DNA from: Salvator merianae
Lineage: Eukaryota; Chordata; Lepidosauria; Squamata; Teiidae
Assembly: GCA_003586115.2 (NCBI GenBank)
Contig: QVOM02000001.1
Coordinates: 10,807,300 to 10,871,299, forward strand
Reading direction: 5' to 3'
Length of the DNA: 64,000 bases
Part shown: piece after piece, positions 38,890 to 52,170 of the stretch
Position numbering within the stretch: the first letter of the stretch is position 1
Layout: every line of letters begins with the position of its first letter
Notes under the pieces: model-generated
What the model was told of the DNA's origin: nothing
Seen by the model: only the letters and a program-made list of their open reading frames with translations
Databases searched by the model: none
Program-made: the position numbers and the translations under genes

Positions 38890-40279
38890 TGAGAAGAAAT
38901 CCAAAGGGAACCGGGAGATTCTTCTTATGTCTGATTGGAGTGGCAACAAGAGGCATCTTGATAACTGCAAGTGCTGTCCCATTAAAGAAAAGATAAAGGA
39001 ACTTCTGGGGAAGATTCAGGTTCTGAATTCTCACTGATCTAGCCAAATGGGAATAACTTTCATATCCTTGATCTCAGATTTTAACCAAATCATAATTGTA
39101 CCAACTATTAAACTATTTTTTGTACTTGCATAGTTAATCCTTTTCTGTCCATCATCTTTGGGCTTCAGCAAGCAATATTTGCTTTAAGCAGAGGAAAGGA
39201 AGGAAACAAGGGTTTGTTGTTTCAGAAGTTAATACGGTTGTTGCATCTCACCTTTGAGGAGATCCAAGCACAGCAACCAGGCTTTGAAATGATGCACAGA
39301 CTTCCCTATAAATTAATAAGCTTTTTGTTTATTAGTTTTTCTGATGTGTTCTGTTCTACCAAAGTGTAATAAAAACAGCCTTATCCTTTTCAGTAAGGAT
39401 TATTGTCAGTTCCTCCATCCCGTACCATTGCATTTTCTTGAATTCTTTACTAGAGGTTTGCAAGATCAACCTGGTTGTTGCTCTTGAAAGCCAGTAATTG
39501 CTTTACTCCTTAAGAAATGAGAGTAACTTGCAATCTGGGTTTATTTGGCCTGAAAAGGGGCTACACACCAGTAGAAGTGCATGAGCCATCCTCTCTCTGT
39601 GTTCATGTGTTGTAGCCACCTTTATAAAGTTGAAGTGGTCTGTTCCCTTAGTGTTCCCTTTTGAGTTAGTATTGAGTTGCTGCTTGATGGCAAGGAATCA
39701 CTCTCATGGTTCTTGAGGAGCACAGCCTCTTCTGCAAAACTAAGCCTGTTTCTGTATGTACTGACTCCTCTTAAAGTTGGTGTAGATCTGATGTTCAAGA
39801 GTTACTGTCTGACTGATTTTCATGCCCCTGTTGCCTGTGGACACCATGAACCTAATGGGTCTTTTACATGGGTAAATAAGATCTACAAAAAACCAATAGA
39901 GGAAAAGCACTTTGACTGTTCTGGGGTACAGGATGAATGTAAACCTCTAAAATGAATTTAGTCCAAGACAGCAAGATCATCTTTGGAATAAGAGCAAGAT
40001 TTGTAGTAGCACTGACTCAGAAGAGCTAGTGTGAGGAGCCACTTTCCTCAGTTAGGAGGTATGTGAAGTATAAATAGCAAAGAAAAATAAACAAAACATA
40101 ATAATTTAAAATTTGTGAAGATAGATAGCCAGCAAAGGAGTGGGGAACTTTCCAGTGTTTTGCACTGAGTATCACATGTATGTCTGTGTGCCTGCTGGGC
40201 AGAAGTCATGAGTGTGTGCTCCGTGTAATGAAGTCCTGGCCCTCAGGGAAGGTGTTCTTTCCTTGAAGCCCTTTCCTTG

Positions 40280-43200
40280 AAGCCAGGGTAGCTGATACGG
40301 AGAAGCAGAGAAAGAGAGTCAGGCATAAGGATGAGTTCTTCAGTAATACAGTAGGAGCATCCCACTCCATAGTGGGTAGCCCTCTAGCTGCCTTGGAGAG
40401 TGGAGGTCTCAGACAGGGAGGGCATTAATCTGAGGAAAAGAGTCAGGCTACTTTAGTTGGGACTCCTTCCTTAGAGGATGTGCCTATATCCTCTTGCTTA
40501 AAGGATACTCCTCCATGGGTGGTGGTAGTGCTGGGTGTAAAGAGTGCAGGCATTAGGTGCTGTCTAGATAGGCTGATAGACAATGCTGGCAAACAGCCAA
40601 TTATCATAATGTATGCTAGTGCTAATGACATTGGGAAGGTTAAGCAGGAGGTCCTAGAAGTCAAATTTAGATTGTTAGGTACAAGACTGAAGTTTACAAT
40701 GTCTGAGGTTGCATTCTCAGAAATGCTACCTGTTCCACGCAGAGAGCCAGCTAGTCAAGTGCCTATCATGGGCTTCAATGTGTGGATGAGGCAGCAGTGT
40801 TGAGAGAAAGGTTTTAGATTTGTTAGGCACTGGGAAACATTTTGGGATAAGCCAAACCCATACATAAGGGATGAGTTGCGTTTGAAGCCAAAAGGGAACC
40901 AGACTGCTAGCTTTTAATATTTAAAAAATTAACAGAGTAGTTTTTAAACAGATTCCTGAGGGAAAGTCCACAGGAGCTGTGCAGCATTTGGTTCGGGAAA
41001 GCGTGCATTTGAGTGAAGAGGATTGGAATTATGCACATAATACTGAGTTGAGTGGGGAACTAGTCAGTAATATTCAAGCAGACAAATATAGGAGGCAGAC
41101 AAAGAATTCACATGGTCTTACAGGACTGGTCTTGCATTAGAAGACTGCATTCAGATGTCTATATGCAAATATCAGAAGCCTCCAATTTAAAATAGGGGGG
41201 CTGGAATGCTTAGTAAGAGAAAAATATATATATTATTAGCATAACTGAAATCTGATGGACTAATAAAAAACAATGTGATACAGTTATTGCAGATTGCAAA
41301 CAGTACAGGAAGGACAAGAAAGGGTGAATTGGAGTTGGCATAACTTTGTACATTAAGGAAGACATAGAATCGTATGAACTGGGATGTCTAGGTGGATCAG
41401 ATCCATCCACAGAAGTGTTGTGGATAAGAATACCAGCTATCTTCACATAGACTGGCTGAACTCTTGTTCAACTCATGAGAGAGAAATAAATTTCTTAGTC
41501 ATGGTAAATGATTGTTACCTAGAGCAGATTGTTGTGGAACCAACCAAGGGAAAGAGGAACCTGGACAGGATCTGGAAAAAGATGTCACTGAGGCTGATCT
41601 AATGGGGGAAGAGTGTGATAACTTTCAACTTAAATACAGACAGTAAATTATCAATAAAATTTAACACAAGAGACCTTAAACTTTCGTAAGGAAACATCCC
41701 CAGAATGAGGAAAATAGTAAAAAGTAATTTGAACGAGAAAGTTAGAAGAGTCCAGTCTCTCCAAAGTGCATGGAGACTGTTTATAAATACAATAATGGGA
41801 GCTCAATTAGAATGCATATCTAAAAGAAGAAAGGGCACTTCCAAGTCCCAAAGGACAGCAGTATAACTTACATGTCCAAGTATGGGAAGTCACTAAAAGT
41901 AAGAAAAGCTCATTTAGAAAATAGAGGAACTGTCGTATGGTGAAGAACAAAAAGGAACAAATTCTGACAGAACAATTGCAAGGCAGCAGTCAGGAATACT
42001 AAGAAGGATTTTGAGGAACACTTTGCTAAAAACATCAAAAGAAATAAAAAGAACTTACTAAAGTACATCAGAAGTAGGAATTCAATCAGGAAAGTTGACA
42101 GAAAGGGATAATCAAAGAGGACAGAAAGAGATTGCAGAGATACTAAATGAATTATTTCCCTCTTTTTTTACTGAGGAAAACAAATCGCACATGCCTGAAG
42201 CTGAGTCAATTAAATTGGATAGAGGTAACCAGGGAGGAAGTCCTCATGTGTCTTCATAAACTCAGTGCTTACAAATTGCTGAGACCAGATGGCATTCATC
42301 CAAAAGTTCTTAAAGAACTCAAATGGGAGATTGCTGATTTGTTGCTGAAGATTGGAAGGTAGCAAATGTAACACAATCTTCAAAAAAGGACCTGGGATGA
42401 TGCAGGAAATTACAGACCAGTCAACTTAATATCAGTTCCAGATAAAGTGATGGAAACCATAGTTGAGGATAAAATAAGTATGTACATAGAGGAGGAAACG
42501 TTGCTGAAGGAAAATCAGCATAGCTTCTACAAAGATAAATAATGCCTTATTAACTTGTTCTTTGAGAGTGTTAATAAGCACATGGATGAATGGGATCCAG
42601 TTAACACTATCTATCTGGACTTTCAGAAGGCTTTTTACAAAGACCCTCATCAAAGACTCTTGAATAAACTGATCACTCATAGAATAAGGGACCAGGGCCT
42701 GTGCTGGATTAATAACTAGCTAAAGCACAGGAAACAGAGCAGTAATAAATGGGCAATTCTTAGTGTGGAGGGATGCAAAAATTGTTATTTCCTAGGGCTC
42801 AGTATTGTGGCCTCTGCTTTTTAATTTATTTATAAATGATCTAGAAGTAGGGGTAAACAATGTGATAGCGAAGTTTGCTGATGGCATTAAATTATTCAAG
42901 GCAGTGATAATTGAAAGATATTTTGAAGAACTCCAGAGGGGCCTCTTGACATAGGGTGAATGGCCATCCAAATGGCAAATGAGCTTCAATGACAGTAAAT
43001 CCAAAGTGATGCACACTGGGCAAAAAAACTCTAAATATATCTATAAACTGATGGAGCCTGAACTTTCTGTGATGGACCAGGAAAGGGTTCTTGAATTTCT
43101 GGTGGACAGCTCAGTGAAAGTGTTGATTCAGTGCATAGCAACAGCAAAAAAGGAAATTCAATGCTAGGATAGAAAATAATTTGTCAAGTGTCATTTTGAC

Positions 43201-43788
43201 TCTTTTTTAAATCTATGGTGAGGTCTCATCTGGAATATTGAATACAATTCTGGTCACCACACCACAGGAAGTATATCATGGAGCTAGAAAAATGGTGTTT
43301 AAGAGAGGATCTGATTAAGTTTATAAAATCATGGATGATGTGGAAAAGGTGGATAGAGAAAAATTCTTGTCTCTAGTGCACAGCACTAGGACTAGAGGTC
43401 ACTCTGTGAAGCTGATAGGCAGAAGCTAGGACTGACAAGGGGAAGTATTTTTTTTCACCCAGTGAGTCATTGGCCTGTGGAATTTGGTATCAGAGGAGGT
43501 AGTAAAGGTCACTAGCCTGGAAATCTTTAAAAAAGGATTAGACAAATTCATGGAAGACAGTGTATTAATGGCTACTAGAATAAATGCCAAGGTAATCACC
43601 TCTAGATTGAAGAGACAGACACAGGCCTCCAAAGGCCTGTTGCGGGGAATTGAGCATAGGTGAAGGTTTTGCCTTTGTCTTCTGCTTAAGAATGCCCAGA
43701 GCAATTGGTGGACCACAGTGTGAGACCGGAGGCTGAAGTAAATGGGCTGTGGCCTGATACAGCAGGGGTCCCCTTATGTTCTTATGAA
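40280..43788 (+). mobile_element. CR1 LINE, nearly full length, inactive
   Basis: Near 40480-40910 the remains of ORF1 with an esterase-like region can be read: PIIIMYASANDIGKVKQEVL, then AFSEMLPVPRREP, FNVWMRQQC and HWETFWDKPNPYIRDELRLK. From about 41170 ORF2 starts with an endonuclease-like segment (LYIKEDIESYELG-like), followed by spacer and reverse-transcriptase sections, then the C-terminus and the 3' end with CTGATACAGCAGGGGTCCCC and TTCTTATGAA. Many stops and frameshifts. About 3.5 kb remain, unusual for CR1 copies, which are normally cut down to the 3' end. Confidence 0.85.
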
Positions 43789-45218
43789 GCCCCCATGTCC
43801 TCTTCCTTTAGTACTCAGTGTCTTTTCTAGGTGCAGGGAATGAATGATGCTTTTGCTGAGGCTTTTCTTCTTCAGCTCAGAACAAGGGATAATGCCAGTT
43901 GGGTGGGAAGATGCTCAGCAACATGATGTCTCCTCTCTCACTGTTTCTTCCTACAGCATTGGGAATGACTCATTCAGACATCCCTGCACTCATCCTCCAG
44001 CTGAACTTCAAGGGCAGGCACTAAAAAGCCTTTGTTTCTCCTGCCTCTCTTGTCTTTTCATGTGCTTCTTAGTGAACACAATCCTTGTCCTCCCTCCTTT
44101 TTCTTACTGCAGTGTAGTTCAGCAGAGGCAGAGCTGGAGAGACATTCTAGACCCACTATGAATGCACAGATTCCCAAAATATTTTTCTCCCTCCCTTAAC
44201 AGGAGCTGTCACCTGGAGGTAAAAATGGAATGTAGGAATCAGTTCCTGACTTGTACATTATGTTTGCAATATTTTTCTGGCCATGTACTCAGTGGCAGTG
44301 GAGTGGGAGGAATCATTTTTAGAACGTTATCATTACAGGTGCAGAAAACAGCAGAAGGGGCAACTTTAACTACAAGGTTCTCCGCTTATAAACATCTTCA
44401 TAATCTGTGAGAAGCCTTCTCTAGGAGTCTCTTTCATTTGTAGAAAACAAGTATGAAATTCTGTGCTTGGGTCAGGTGACAGTTAACTAGTTAAATGTTC
44501 CATATCTTCCTGTTCCCTTGGTGTAGTTGCTGTAACTTGACATTAGCAAGACCTTATTGTTTTCCTTCTCTCATTAACGCCTGCATAATTTTGTGCCATT
44601 TCTTTCTGTTTGTATGATTCTTGTGGTAAAGGAACAAAGTAGTATACCAGAGTTCTGAAAGATAGGCAGTTCTTCTAAAATCACCCTGCCTCTCTTATCT
44701 TGAAGTGTGTGTTTGGCAAGAACTCCAGGATGATCAGAAGTTTTTTACCCTGCTTCATTTTTTACTGTTTTCAAGTGTGCAGACTGCTCTTGCCTCCCTT
44801 TTAGGCTATTGTTTTCCTTGCCCTCTGCAAGGGAAGGGAGATCAACTCTCTGGGTTTCATGTTCAACTACTTGCAACTAAAGGAGGGCTGAGGTTTCAGT
44901 TTTGCACATTTACAATGCTTACTAAAGATCACTGACGAGGCATACATTTTAAGGTCGATAGTGGTACCCCTTAACCCTCCAGTGAACAAGCAGTGTTGAA
45001 GAGGGTGATTCTGTTTCTGCTGTCTGGCAGCAGTTTACCGCCTCAGCCAGCAAGCAGCACTGATTCCCTTCATTAAAAACAAAGCAAAAAAAGATACTGA
45101 TCTGACTGCAACATCTGATACCTGCAAGTAACCGGTGAAAAAGCTTCATTTAGCCAATGATTTCTGCAGATAGCTGGTGAGGCATATTGACAACCCTGAT
45201 TATAACGGAACCAGCTGT

Positions 45219-45599
45219 TGATAGGTTCAACAGCAAGAAGCCTCAGCGTCAAAACGTTGCAGTATTGTTGTGAAGACAACTAAAACGTTTGCAAAGAAAA
45301 CAGCAAAGCAGCCCGATGTTACAGAACCCAGCTCAGGGTCTCCTCATATGGTGCTGAATGACATGGCTTTTCGCTTGGGGGCAGCGCAAGCTCAAGGGAC
45401 ACCACATGCTGCCACTCCGCTTTCTCACTGGCGTCAGCTGCTATCTAACGCTCCTTCTGATCAAGAAATGAGGGCAATGGCTGCCTTTATGGCACTGAAG
45501 GGGTCAAACCTGAGCGGAACTGCAGCATCTGCACCAACATCTTCACAGGAGGTCATGGTCAGCAAGAGGGGATGTGATCAACCCCAAACCCATATTTAA
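45219..45599 (+). other. Unrecognised open frame in intron 12
   Basis: An open stretch of about 126 codons without an upstream ATG ends at TAA (45597-45599). It includes ASKRCSIVVKTTKTFAKKTA, then LSHWRQLLSNAPSDQEMRAM and a Ser/Ala/Thr-rich end. Composition is protein-like and more GC-rich than the surroundings. I do not recognise a family; a gag or ORF1 remnant of a retroelement is the best guess. Confidence 0.35.
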
Positions 45600-46515
45600 G
45601 GTACCCTTGATTGCACCTATATAAGGTTACATATTTTCCCCCCTAAATATTCCTTGCTAAATAATAGGTATGCGCTATACATCAGTCTTTTATAGCATGA
45701 AATACAGGATATATTGATTTGCACTTGGAACATTCAGAACGGATAAAATTAAAAGAAGTCCCATATTAACTCCCCTTCCCTGAATCAGGGAGATCTAATT
45801 AGTAGTTGAAATCCTAATGGAAGGAAACCCTTTCCCTGGCCACTAGAATCAATTCTAATCTGCCACATAATTTTGTTGCAATGATAGTATGGAGATGAGG
45901 GGAATAGTGTTGACTATCTTGAATCCTTGGGAAGAAAGGATTATAATATACACATTGGGGTGGGTGGAATCTTTCCATTCTGTTGTCACAGTTCTTTTTG
46001 CACCAGTGATTACCAGGTTCGGGGAAGTTGCTGTGAGGAGAGGAATAAGCTCAGGATGTGACGCTTAGGGTTTATGTGGCATTCCAAGGAACCTGTAGAC
46101 TTCCAGTTGTTGCAGATTTACAGTTTCCTTTTATCTGCTGACCGTGGAGGCTAGGCTCATGGGAGTTGTAACACAGCAGTTGCTCATCAGTTGAAAATAG
46201 CATGTAATGAAATAGTTTACTTCTGCAAAATACATGCATCCTTCCCTACAATTATTCATGCTGATTAGAAGCCATTGGTGGCTGTTACCTGTGAAATCAG
46301 AACAGGTGGAGCAAACGGCAGGTAAGATATTGTAAAGACTGTGCTGCTTTGGTGGTTAGATCACCTCTCATATTATGTTATGGTTTGCAAGAGAATGTTA
46401 TACAAGTAGTTACTTCCTATGGAAAACTGGAGGTTTGGAGAACCATGGAGACCCAGTAGTGTGCCAGTACTGCTGTGGAGAGGTGGTTGTGTCCACCAGT
46501 GTAAGTCAGTGGCAT

Positions 46516-46571
46516 CTCAGAGGTCAAACCACATGACTGAAAGTTTCCAGGATTGCATTAAGCAAGGGAAG
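46516..46571. repeat. Second copy of the 56-bp dispersed repeat
   Basis: It matches 3969-4024 without gaps. The last 31 nt (AGGATTGCATTAAGCAAGG core) differ at only two positions. Confidence 0.7.
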
Positions 46572-47035
46572 CTACCAATTGTGATGGGGTGCTGCCCACT
46601 TGATAGATTTGTCTTGCTTGGATTTGTCTTCACAGTGTTGACCCAGAAGTAAATCTTGGTGTGTAACAATCTGATGTAACAGTGCCTATATAATTCTTGA
46701 TTGGCTGTGGTTGCTTCAAATGAAAGCTTCTGTATATTCTGTTTTTAAAAAGTACTAAAGTTGCAAGTCATGGAAAGGGTAGCAAACTTCATGGCAGTAA
46801 ACAGCATGGGAAGCAACTGTGTTTTGGGGATGATTCTCCAGTCCTTTCTTTCCTGCCCTTAGTGTTTCATGGATAAAATCCCAGCTAAAAACTGTGTCTA
46901 TATCATGTATACCACATTGTGTATATTCCAACGAACACTGGTCCTATGACTTACAAGTTTTTTCTGTGTTAGGTTTTAAAACTACATTGCAAATTCTGAA
47001 CCATAGTCTATATTGTATAAAGTTTAAATTTCATC

Positions 47036-47132
47036 CCTCCCTTTCTGTCTTTCTCCCTCTCTCCCTCCCTCCCTCCCTTTCCACCCCTCCCTTCCTTCCA
47101 TCCATCCATCCATCCATCCATCTATCTATCCA
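47036..47132. repeat. Pyrimidine-rich microsatellite, (CCCT)n/(CCAT)n/(CTAT)n
   Basis: CCCT/CTTT units run into CCAT and then CTAT tetramers. It is compound and probably length-variable. Confidence 0.95.
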
Positions 47133-47696
47133 TAAGGCTATCAGAAAAGTGACAATAAGGCGAGGGAGAGGGAGTGGTCACTGTAACAATCTTTCAAAAT
47201 GAAGAAGTCAGATGACTTGATGTAGTCAAACATCTTTAGTCAAAACTGTGTCTTGTAGACAGTATTGCAACTGTCTTAACTGGACATTGTTTTCATCCAT
47301 CAATAACATCCATGAGACCCGTTTAAATGAAGTGTGATAAGACCTTAAAGGCTTATTCAGTCTGTTAATGTAGAATTATGTATAAGATGTGTTTTCTCAC
47401 AAAAAAATTGCTCAAAGTACCTCAGAAGAATGGCAAAGCCTAAGCACAAGACTGTGTGAAATAAAATGTCCTAAATGAAGTCTTCAGTAGAACTGGGACT
47501 CAGTGCAAACGTTTATAAAGGAAATGTCCCTCCAAGCATATGCAGAAACATTTCTGCATTAATTTAGGATAGTGATCTAGTATTTGTATAAGGTGTTTTC
47601 CCTAGGCCATTCCTGAGCTCTGACATCTTTTATTTCTCTTTTTATTTCTACTAGTTTTGTTCAATTCTGCTTCTTGTTTTTTGTCTCTTTGTGAAG

Positions 47697-47860
47697 GTCT
47701 ATCACTAAATACCCCAGAAGCTTGTGATCATGTTTCCTCTGCTCAGCCTAGTCGCAATCTCTTGCCATGTGCTGCTCAGCAACCACAGCAACAGCAGCAT
47801 CAACCACTTGCACCCACACCCCAGCAACAGCCAGCAGTGAGTAATCACATCATATCACAG
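47697..47860 (+). CDS. R3HDM2: R3HDM2 exon 13 (residues 410-464, Gln-rich)
   Basis: This exon codes for a segment beginning GLSLNTPEACDHVSSAQPSR, then LLPCAAQQPQQQQHQPLA and PTPQQQPAVSNHIISQ. The Q/P-rich run matches the interrupted polyglutamine tract at the same place in vertebrate R3HDM2, but shorter and broken by Pro and His. The acceptor is TTTGTGAAG, weak at -3, behind a T-rich tract. The main donor is CAG|gtgagt at 47860. A second GTGAGT inside the exon at 47837 would also be in frame. It enters in phase 1 and leaves in phase 0. Confidence 0.9.
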
Positions 47861-48329
47861 GTGAGTTACTGTTCAGTATCACCAGTCCAGAGAGCTCTTT
47901 CTTGTGGTTTCTTAACTAGGAAGCAGAAGCTGGTGATTGTTTGGAGTAGTAGTGAGAACAAGGTTATGGCTGTGAGCCCAGGCCAGTTGCTCCCCATCTC
48001 CATGCACACCCCAAACCTAGCTTTTGAACTGTCTGCATCTTCAAGTCTTCTTCAGTTGGAGAATCTTGCAAAGTCAGATTCTGTGCTGGGGAACCTGTGA
48101 TCTTGCCTATAGTTATGCTGTGGGCTAGGGGAGGTCTTTTGGGAGTTGAGATCCATCATTTGGAGACCTACAGTTTCCCTTTCTGAATCTAGAGTCCTAC
48201 TGTGGCACTGCAGGAGGGAGGAAGTGTTTTGAAGTCTGCACCAAGAAAAATGGAAGTCTGTAATATAACTGGATAATTTAAAGTTGTCAGATACAGAGTA
48301 GTCATAGGAAGATATAAGAAGCAACATGC

Positions 48330-49870
48330 AAGAGAACGTAAGAGAACCCTTGCTGGATCAAGCCACAGCTGGTCTATTCCAACATCTTTTCTTGTATAGT
48401 AGCCCACCAGTTGCTTCTGGACATTCTCAAGCAAGAAGACCTAACTTGCTCTGAATTCCTTTCAAATGGCCTTTTGAGGCATCCTACATGCCCCTCCAAC
48501 CCAGAGGCAGTACCTAAATATTCAGTCCTAGTAGCCATTGATACACCTGTCCTCCATGAATATGTCTAACCCTTTCTTAAAGCTGAACATCACTTCCTCT
48601 GGTAGTAAATGCCATAGACCAATGACCTTCTGGGTGAAGAAATACTTCACTTTATCAGTCCCAACTTTCCTACCCATAAGCTTCACAGAGTGACAACTAG
48701 TCTTCTTTTTCCATATCGTGCATAGTTTTAAAAACTTCAGTTAGGTCCCCTCTTAAACACTGTCTTTCAAAGCTGAACAGACCTAGGCTTTGGAGCCTGA
48801 TCTCATATACTTTTTCCGGTTCCATGATATCCTTTCTAGGACGTGGTGACCAGAATTGTACTCAATGTTCCAAATCACCATAGATTTATAAAGAGGCACA
48901 ATCATTCTTGTTGATTTATTTTCTATTCCTTTCCTAATTACTCCTAACATTGAATTTGCATTTTTACTGCTGCTGCACAGTGGATTGACACGTTCAGTGA
49001 GCTGTCCACAAGAACCTCAAGATCCCTTTCCTGGTCCACCACAGAAAGCTCAGACCCCGTCAGTTAATAAATGCAATTGGGTTGGGATTTTTTGCCCAAG
49101 TTTTTTTGGTATTATTTTGGACTTACTGACTTTGAAGCTCATTTGCCACTTAGGTGCCGATCAGGAGGTCCCTATGGAGTTCTTCACAGTGTCATTCAGT
49201 TTTCACTACCCTGAATAATTTAACATTATCAGCAAACTTTTCTATATCCATGCTTATCCTAACTTTTATATCATTTATGAATAACAAGCACAGATCTCAA
49301 TATTGAACCTCAGGGAACCCCTCTTTTTACTTCCCTCCACACTGAGAATTCCCCTTTTATTACTATTTTCAGTTTTCTGTCTTGTAGCTAGTTAACGAAT
49401 CTAGGACAAAATCTGTCCTCTTATTTCATGACCGATGAGTTTATTCAACAGCCTTTGATGAGGGACTTTTGTCAGAATCCTTCTGAAAGTCCAGGCAGAC
49501 AGTGTCAACTAGATCATCTTCATCTGTATGCTTACTGACTCTCTCAAAGAATTCTAATGAATTAGTAAGGGTTGATTTATCTTTGCAGAAGCCATGCTGA
49601 TTTTCCTTCAGCAATACTTGCTCCTCTGTGCACACTGATTCCACCACCTTACCTGGAAGTGATGTTCAGCTGACTGGCCTGTAATTCCCGCAAACCCTCC
49701 TGGATCTTCTTTTGAAGATTGGTGTTACATTTACTACCTTCTAGTCTTCAGGCATAGAAGCTAATCTTAGGGAAAGGTTATATATTTTGGCTTGAAGATT
49801 AGTAATTTCATATTTGAATTCTTAAGTACTCTTGGATAAAATGCCATCTGGTCTTGGATATGCTAACATA
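48330..49870 (-). mobile_element. CR1 LINE, 5'-truncated, antisense
   Basis: The 3' end starts near 48330 (CCTTGCTGGATCAAGCCACA). On the minus strand ORF2 segments can be read: the end with LGLFSFERQCLRGDL-like text, and further in ENQHGFCKDKSTLTNSLEFF and VDTVCLDFQKDSDKSP, equivalent to the reverse-transcriptase region before the catalytic YADD. Frameshifts and stops are frequent. It breaks off around 49870. Confidence 0.85.
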
Positions 49871-49899
49871 TCATCTAAGATGCAGAGTTACGGATACAA

Positions 49900-50240
49900 C
49901 CAGAAGAAACAAGCTTCTACTTGCAATGTGATCTGGTCCTTCGGCTCGTGCTTTTCCTGGGATTGTCTGGCAGCCACTTTTCCAATTTCGTCCTTGCCTA
50001 TTTAAACCCACGCTCTGCTCAACCACTTCCTTGCTTTGGAATGATCTTAGCGGTCAGTGATCAAGGAGGGGCAGGGTTGAGGATGCAAGAGGTGACTGGG
50101 AAATTGGCTGCCAAGGAAAAGTATTTGCAGTGTTTGCAAAATTGGAAAAGATCGGCCTGGCAAGCGCTGCCTTGCTGTTTTGCCTTGGGCAAACCCTGTG
50201 CTGTGCTTCAGTGTGAATTTTGTTTAAACCACTAGACAAG
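49900..50240. other. GC-richer unassigned segment
   Basis: About 340 bp with an open frame of 104 codons and a CCTATTTAAACCC stretch. It directly follows the broken CR1 edge. Possibly an LTR or other repeat; I cannot name it. Confidence 0.3.
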
Positions 50241-51629
50241 AGGACCAAACTTAATGATTCGAATCAGGATCCTGATTATCTTTTCTAGTCAAAGTTCATT
50301 TTTATTGTTTAATATAACCTTAATACATATACCTTAGTACTTAGAGATAATAGGCTTCACTTTTAGAAGGAAGCGTACAAATCTTCTGCCTGCAAAGACC
50401 ATCGCCAGGATTCAGGAAAAGATAAGAGATCATGTGGCAAAATGACTAATTGGGGGATTTCTCTTCAGTGGTTTGGGCTAAGAACAGTTCCTCCTTATTC
50501 TCTGTTATCTTCACGGGTTTAATCATGTCCCCCTAATCCTCTGGTTGGACACCCTTTCATCTTATCACAACATAGCCAGAGATGAAAAGCAGGTTTGGTG
50601 TTCTTTTTCCCTGCCTCGCAGCAAAGATTTTATAATTTGTAGCCATAAACACCATCTCAGAATGCCATATGGGCTCAGAGCTCCAGAAAGGCTGGGGGCT
50701 CTTGATGTGACTTGCGTGTTGTATAAGAATGTTGCTTTGACTTTATCTTATATTGGTTTTCATCAGAAAGAGAATTGTGATTTGCTAATTCTGTGTAGCC
50801 CCAAAATGGATGCATAGTAATACCGTTGTGAAGTTATTGAGGTAAACGAGCTCCAGTCCACTTGAGCATGTGTGTTTGGAGGACATTTTTTGCCATAAAA
50901 CACTGGAACAGTAATGTTCCTAATTGTCAAACAGCTCCTAAAGTTAAACTAATAAGCTTATAAGAGCAGTATAAATCTATAAATAATCCATCAATCAATA
51001 AAATCAGCTCCATGCAAATGCTGTTCAGACCAAGGTTGACAAGCATTGCTGTCAAGAGCCATGCAAAAATAAAAGGTATTTCTGGCACTGGTGGTACCAG
51101 TTAAGCCAAGTTTTTGCAGGTTTCTGACTTTACATCATGGAGACTGCCATCCCCCCATCAAATATATCTCTTAAATAGCTCACTTCCAATGATAAAATGT
51201 GTTGTAACTCATATTATGGAAGGGTGGTTAGTAGAAGTTTGATTGTGTGTGTATATATAAGCCACCTTAGGGGCTGATCAGTTCAATTATCTCTCATCCC
51301 TTCAGCAAGCATCTTTGTACAGTCCAATTAAGAATTAAGATGAAGGTTAACAAAAATATTACAGGGCAGCAACAACTAATTGGACTATAGCAAAAAGAGA
51401 CAGAATCCCATCCGGGTGTAACGTTTCAGCACATCATTCAAATGTTAATCCAACTGATAGGTTGTTAAGATCTATGACCACCCGACAGAGACTCAAACAT
51501 ACAGTTAATGATTATATTCTTGTGTGAGGTTTATTTCTTTCTTTTATAAAAACATTTGAAGAAATAATAAAAGCCTGATTTAAATTTAAAAGAGATGTCT
51601 GGTTTTCATCATTGTTTTTATCTACCCTG

Positions 51630-52170
51630 AGAGAAGACCAAGGAGCAGCATGACACCACTGAGGGGTATTTGCAGTATTGATGCGCTTAACTCCACTGCA
51701 TATGAAACGAACTGCTCAGAGAAGCCTCAGACTATCAGGTGCCTCACCTAACAGCTGCGGGTTCTGGACAACACCTGAAGCTTCCTCTGGAGTAGGCACG
51801 ACCCACATAAATGGTTCAGGGAACTCAACTCTTGGAGGTCCTCTCCATGCAGTGCTGCGGCTGCCGTTATTTTCTTCCCTCGGTGTGGGTCCGCACTGCT
51901 CACAAGTGTAACGTCATCATGCAGGCACAGGGACTCTGTCAGAAAGCCAAACGCGCCTGCATGACGTGGGCTTACCTATGGGAAGAAGAATAATGGCAGC
52001 AGCTGCATTGCTTGGAGAGGACCTCTTGAGAGGTGAGCTCCCCACACCATTTACATGGACTGCAACTAATCCAGAGGAGGCTTCAGGAGCCGTAGAGAGC
52101 CTGAGGCTGATGTGTGAGGCAGCTAACAGTCCTGGTTCATTTCATGGAAAGTGCAGCTCAGCACATCCTT
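51630..52170. other. GC-richer unassigned segment with short open frames
   Basis: It contains several CpG steps and overlapping short open frames, for example from 51678 (MMRLTPLHMKRTAQRSLRLS). Composition differs clearly from the AT-rich intron on both sides. No homology was recognised. Confidence 0.3.
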
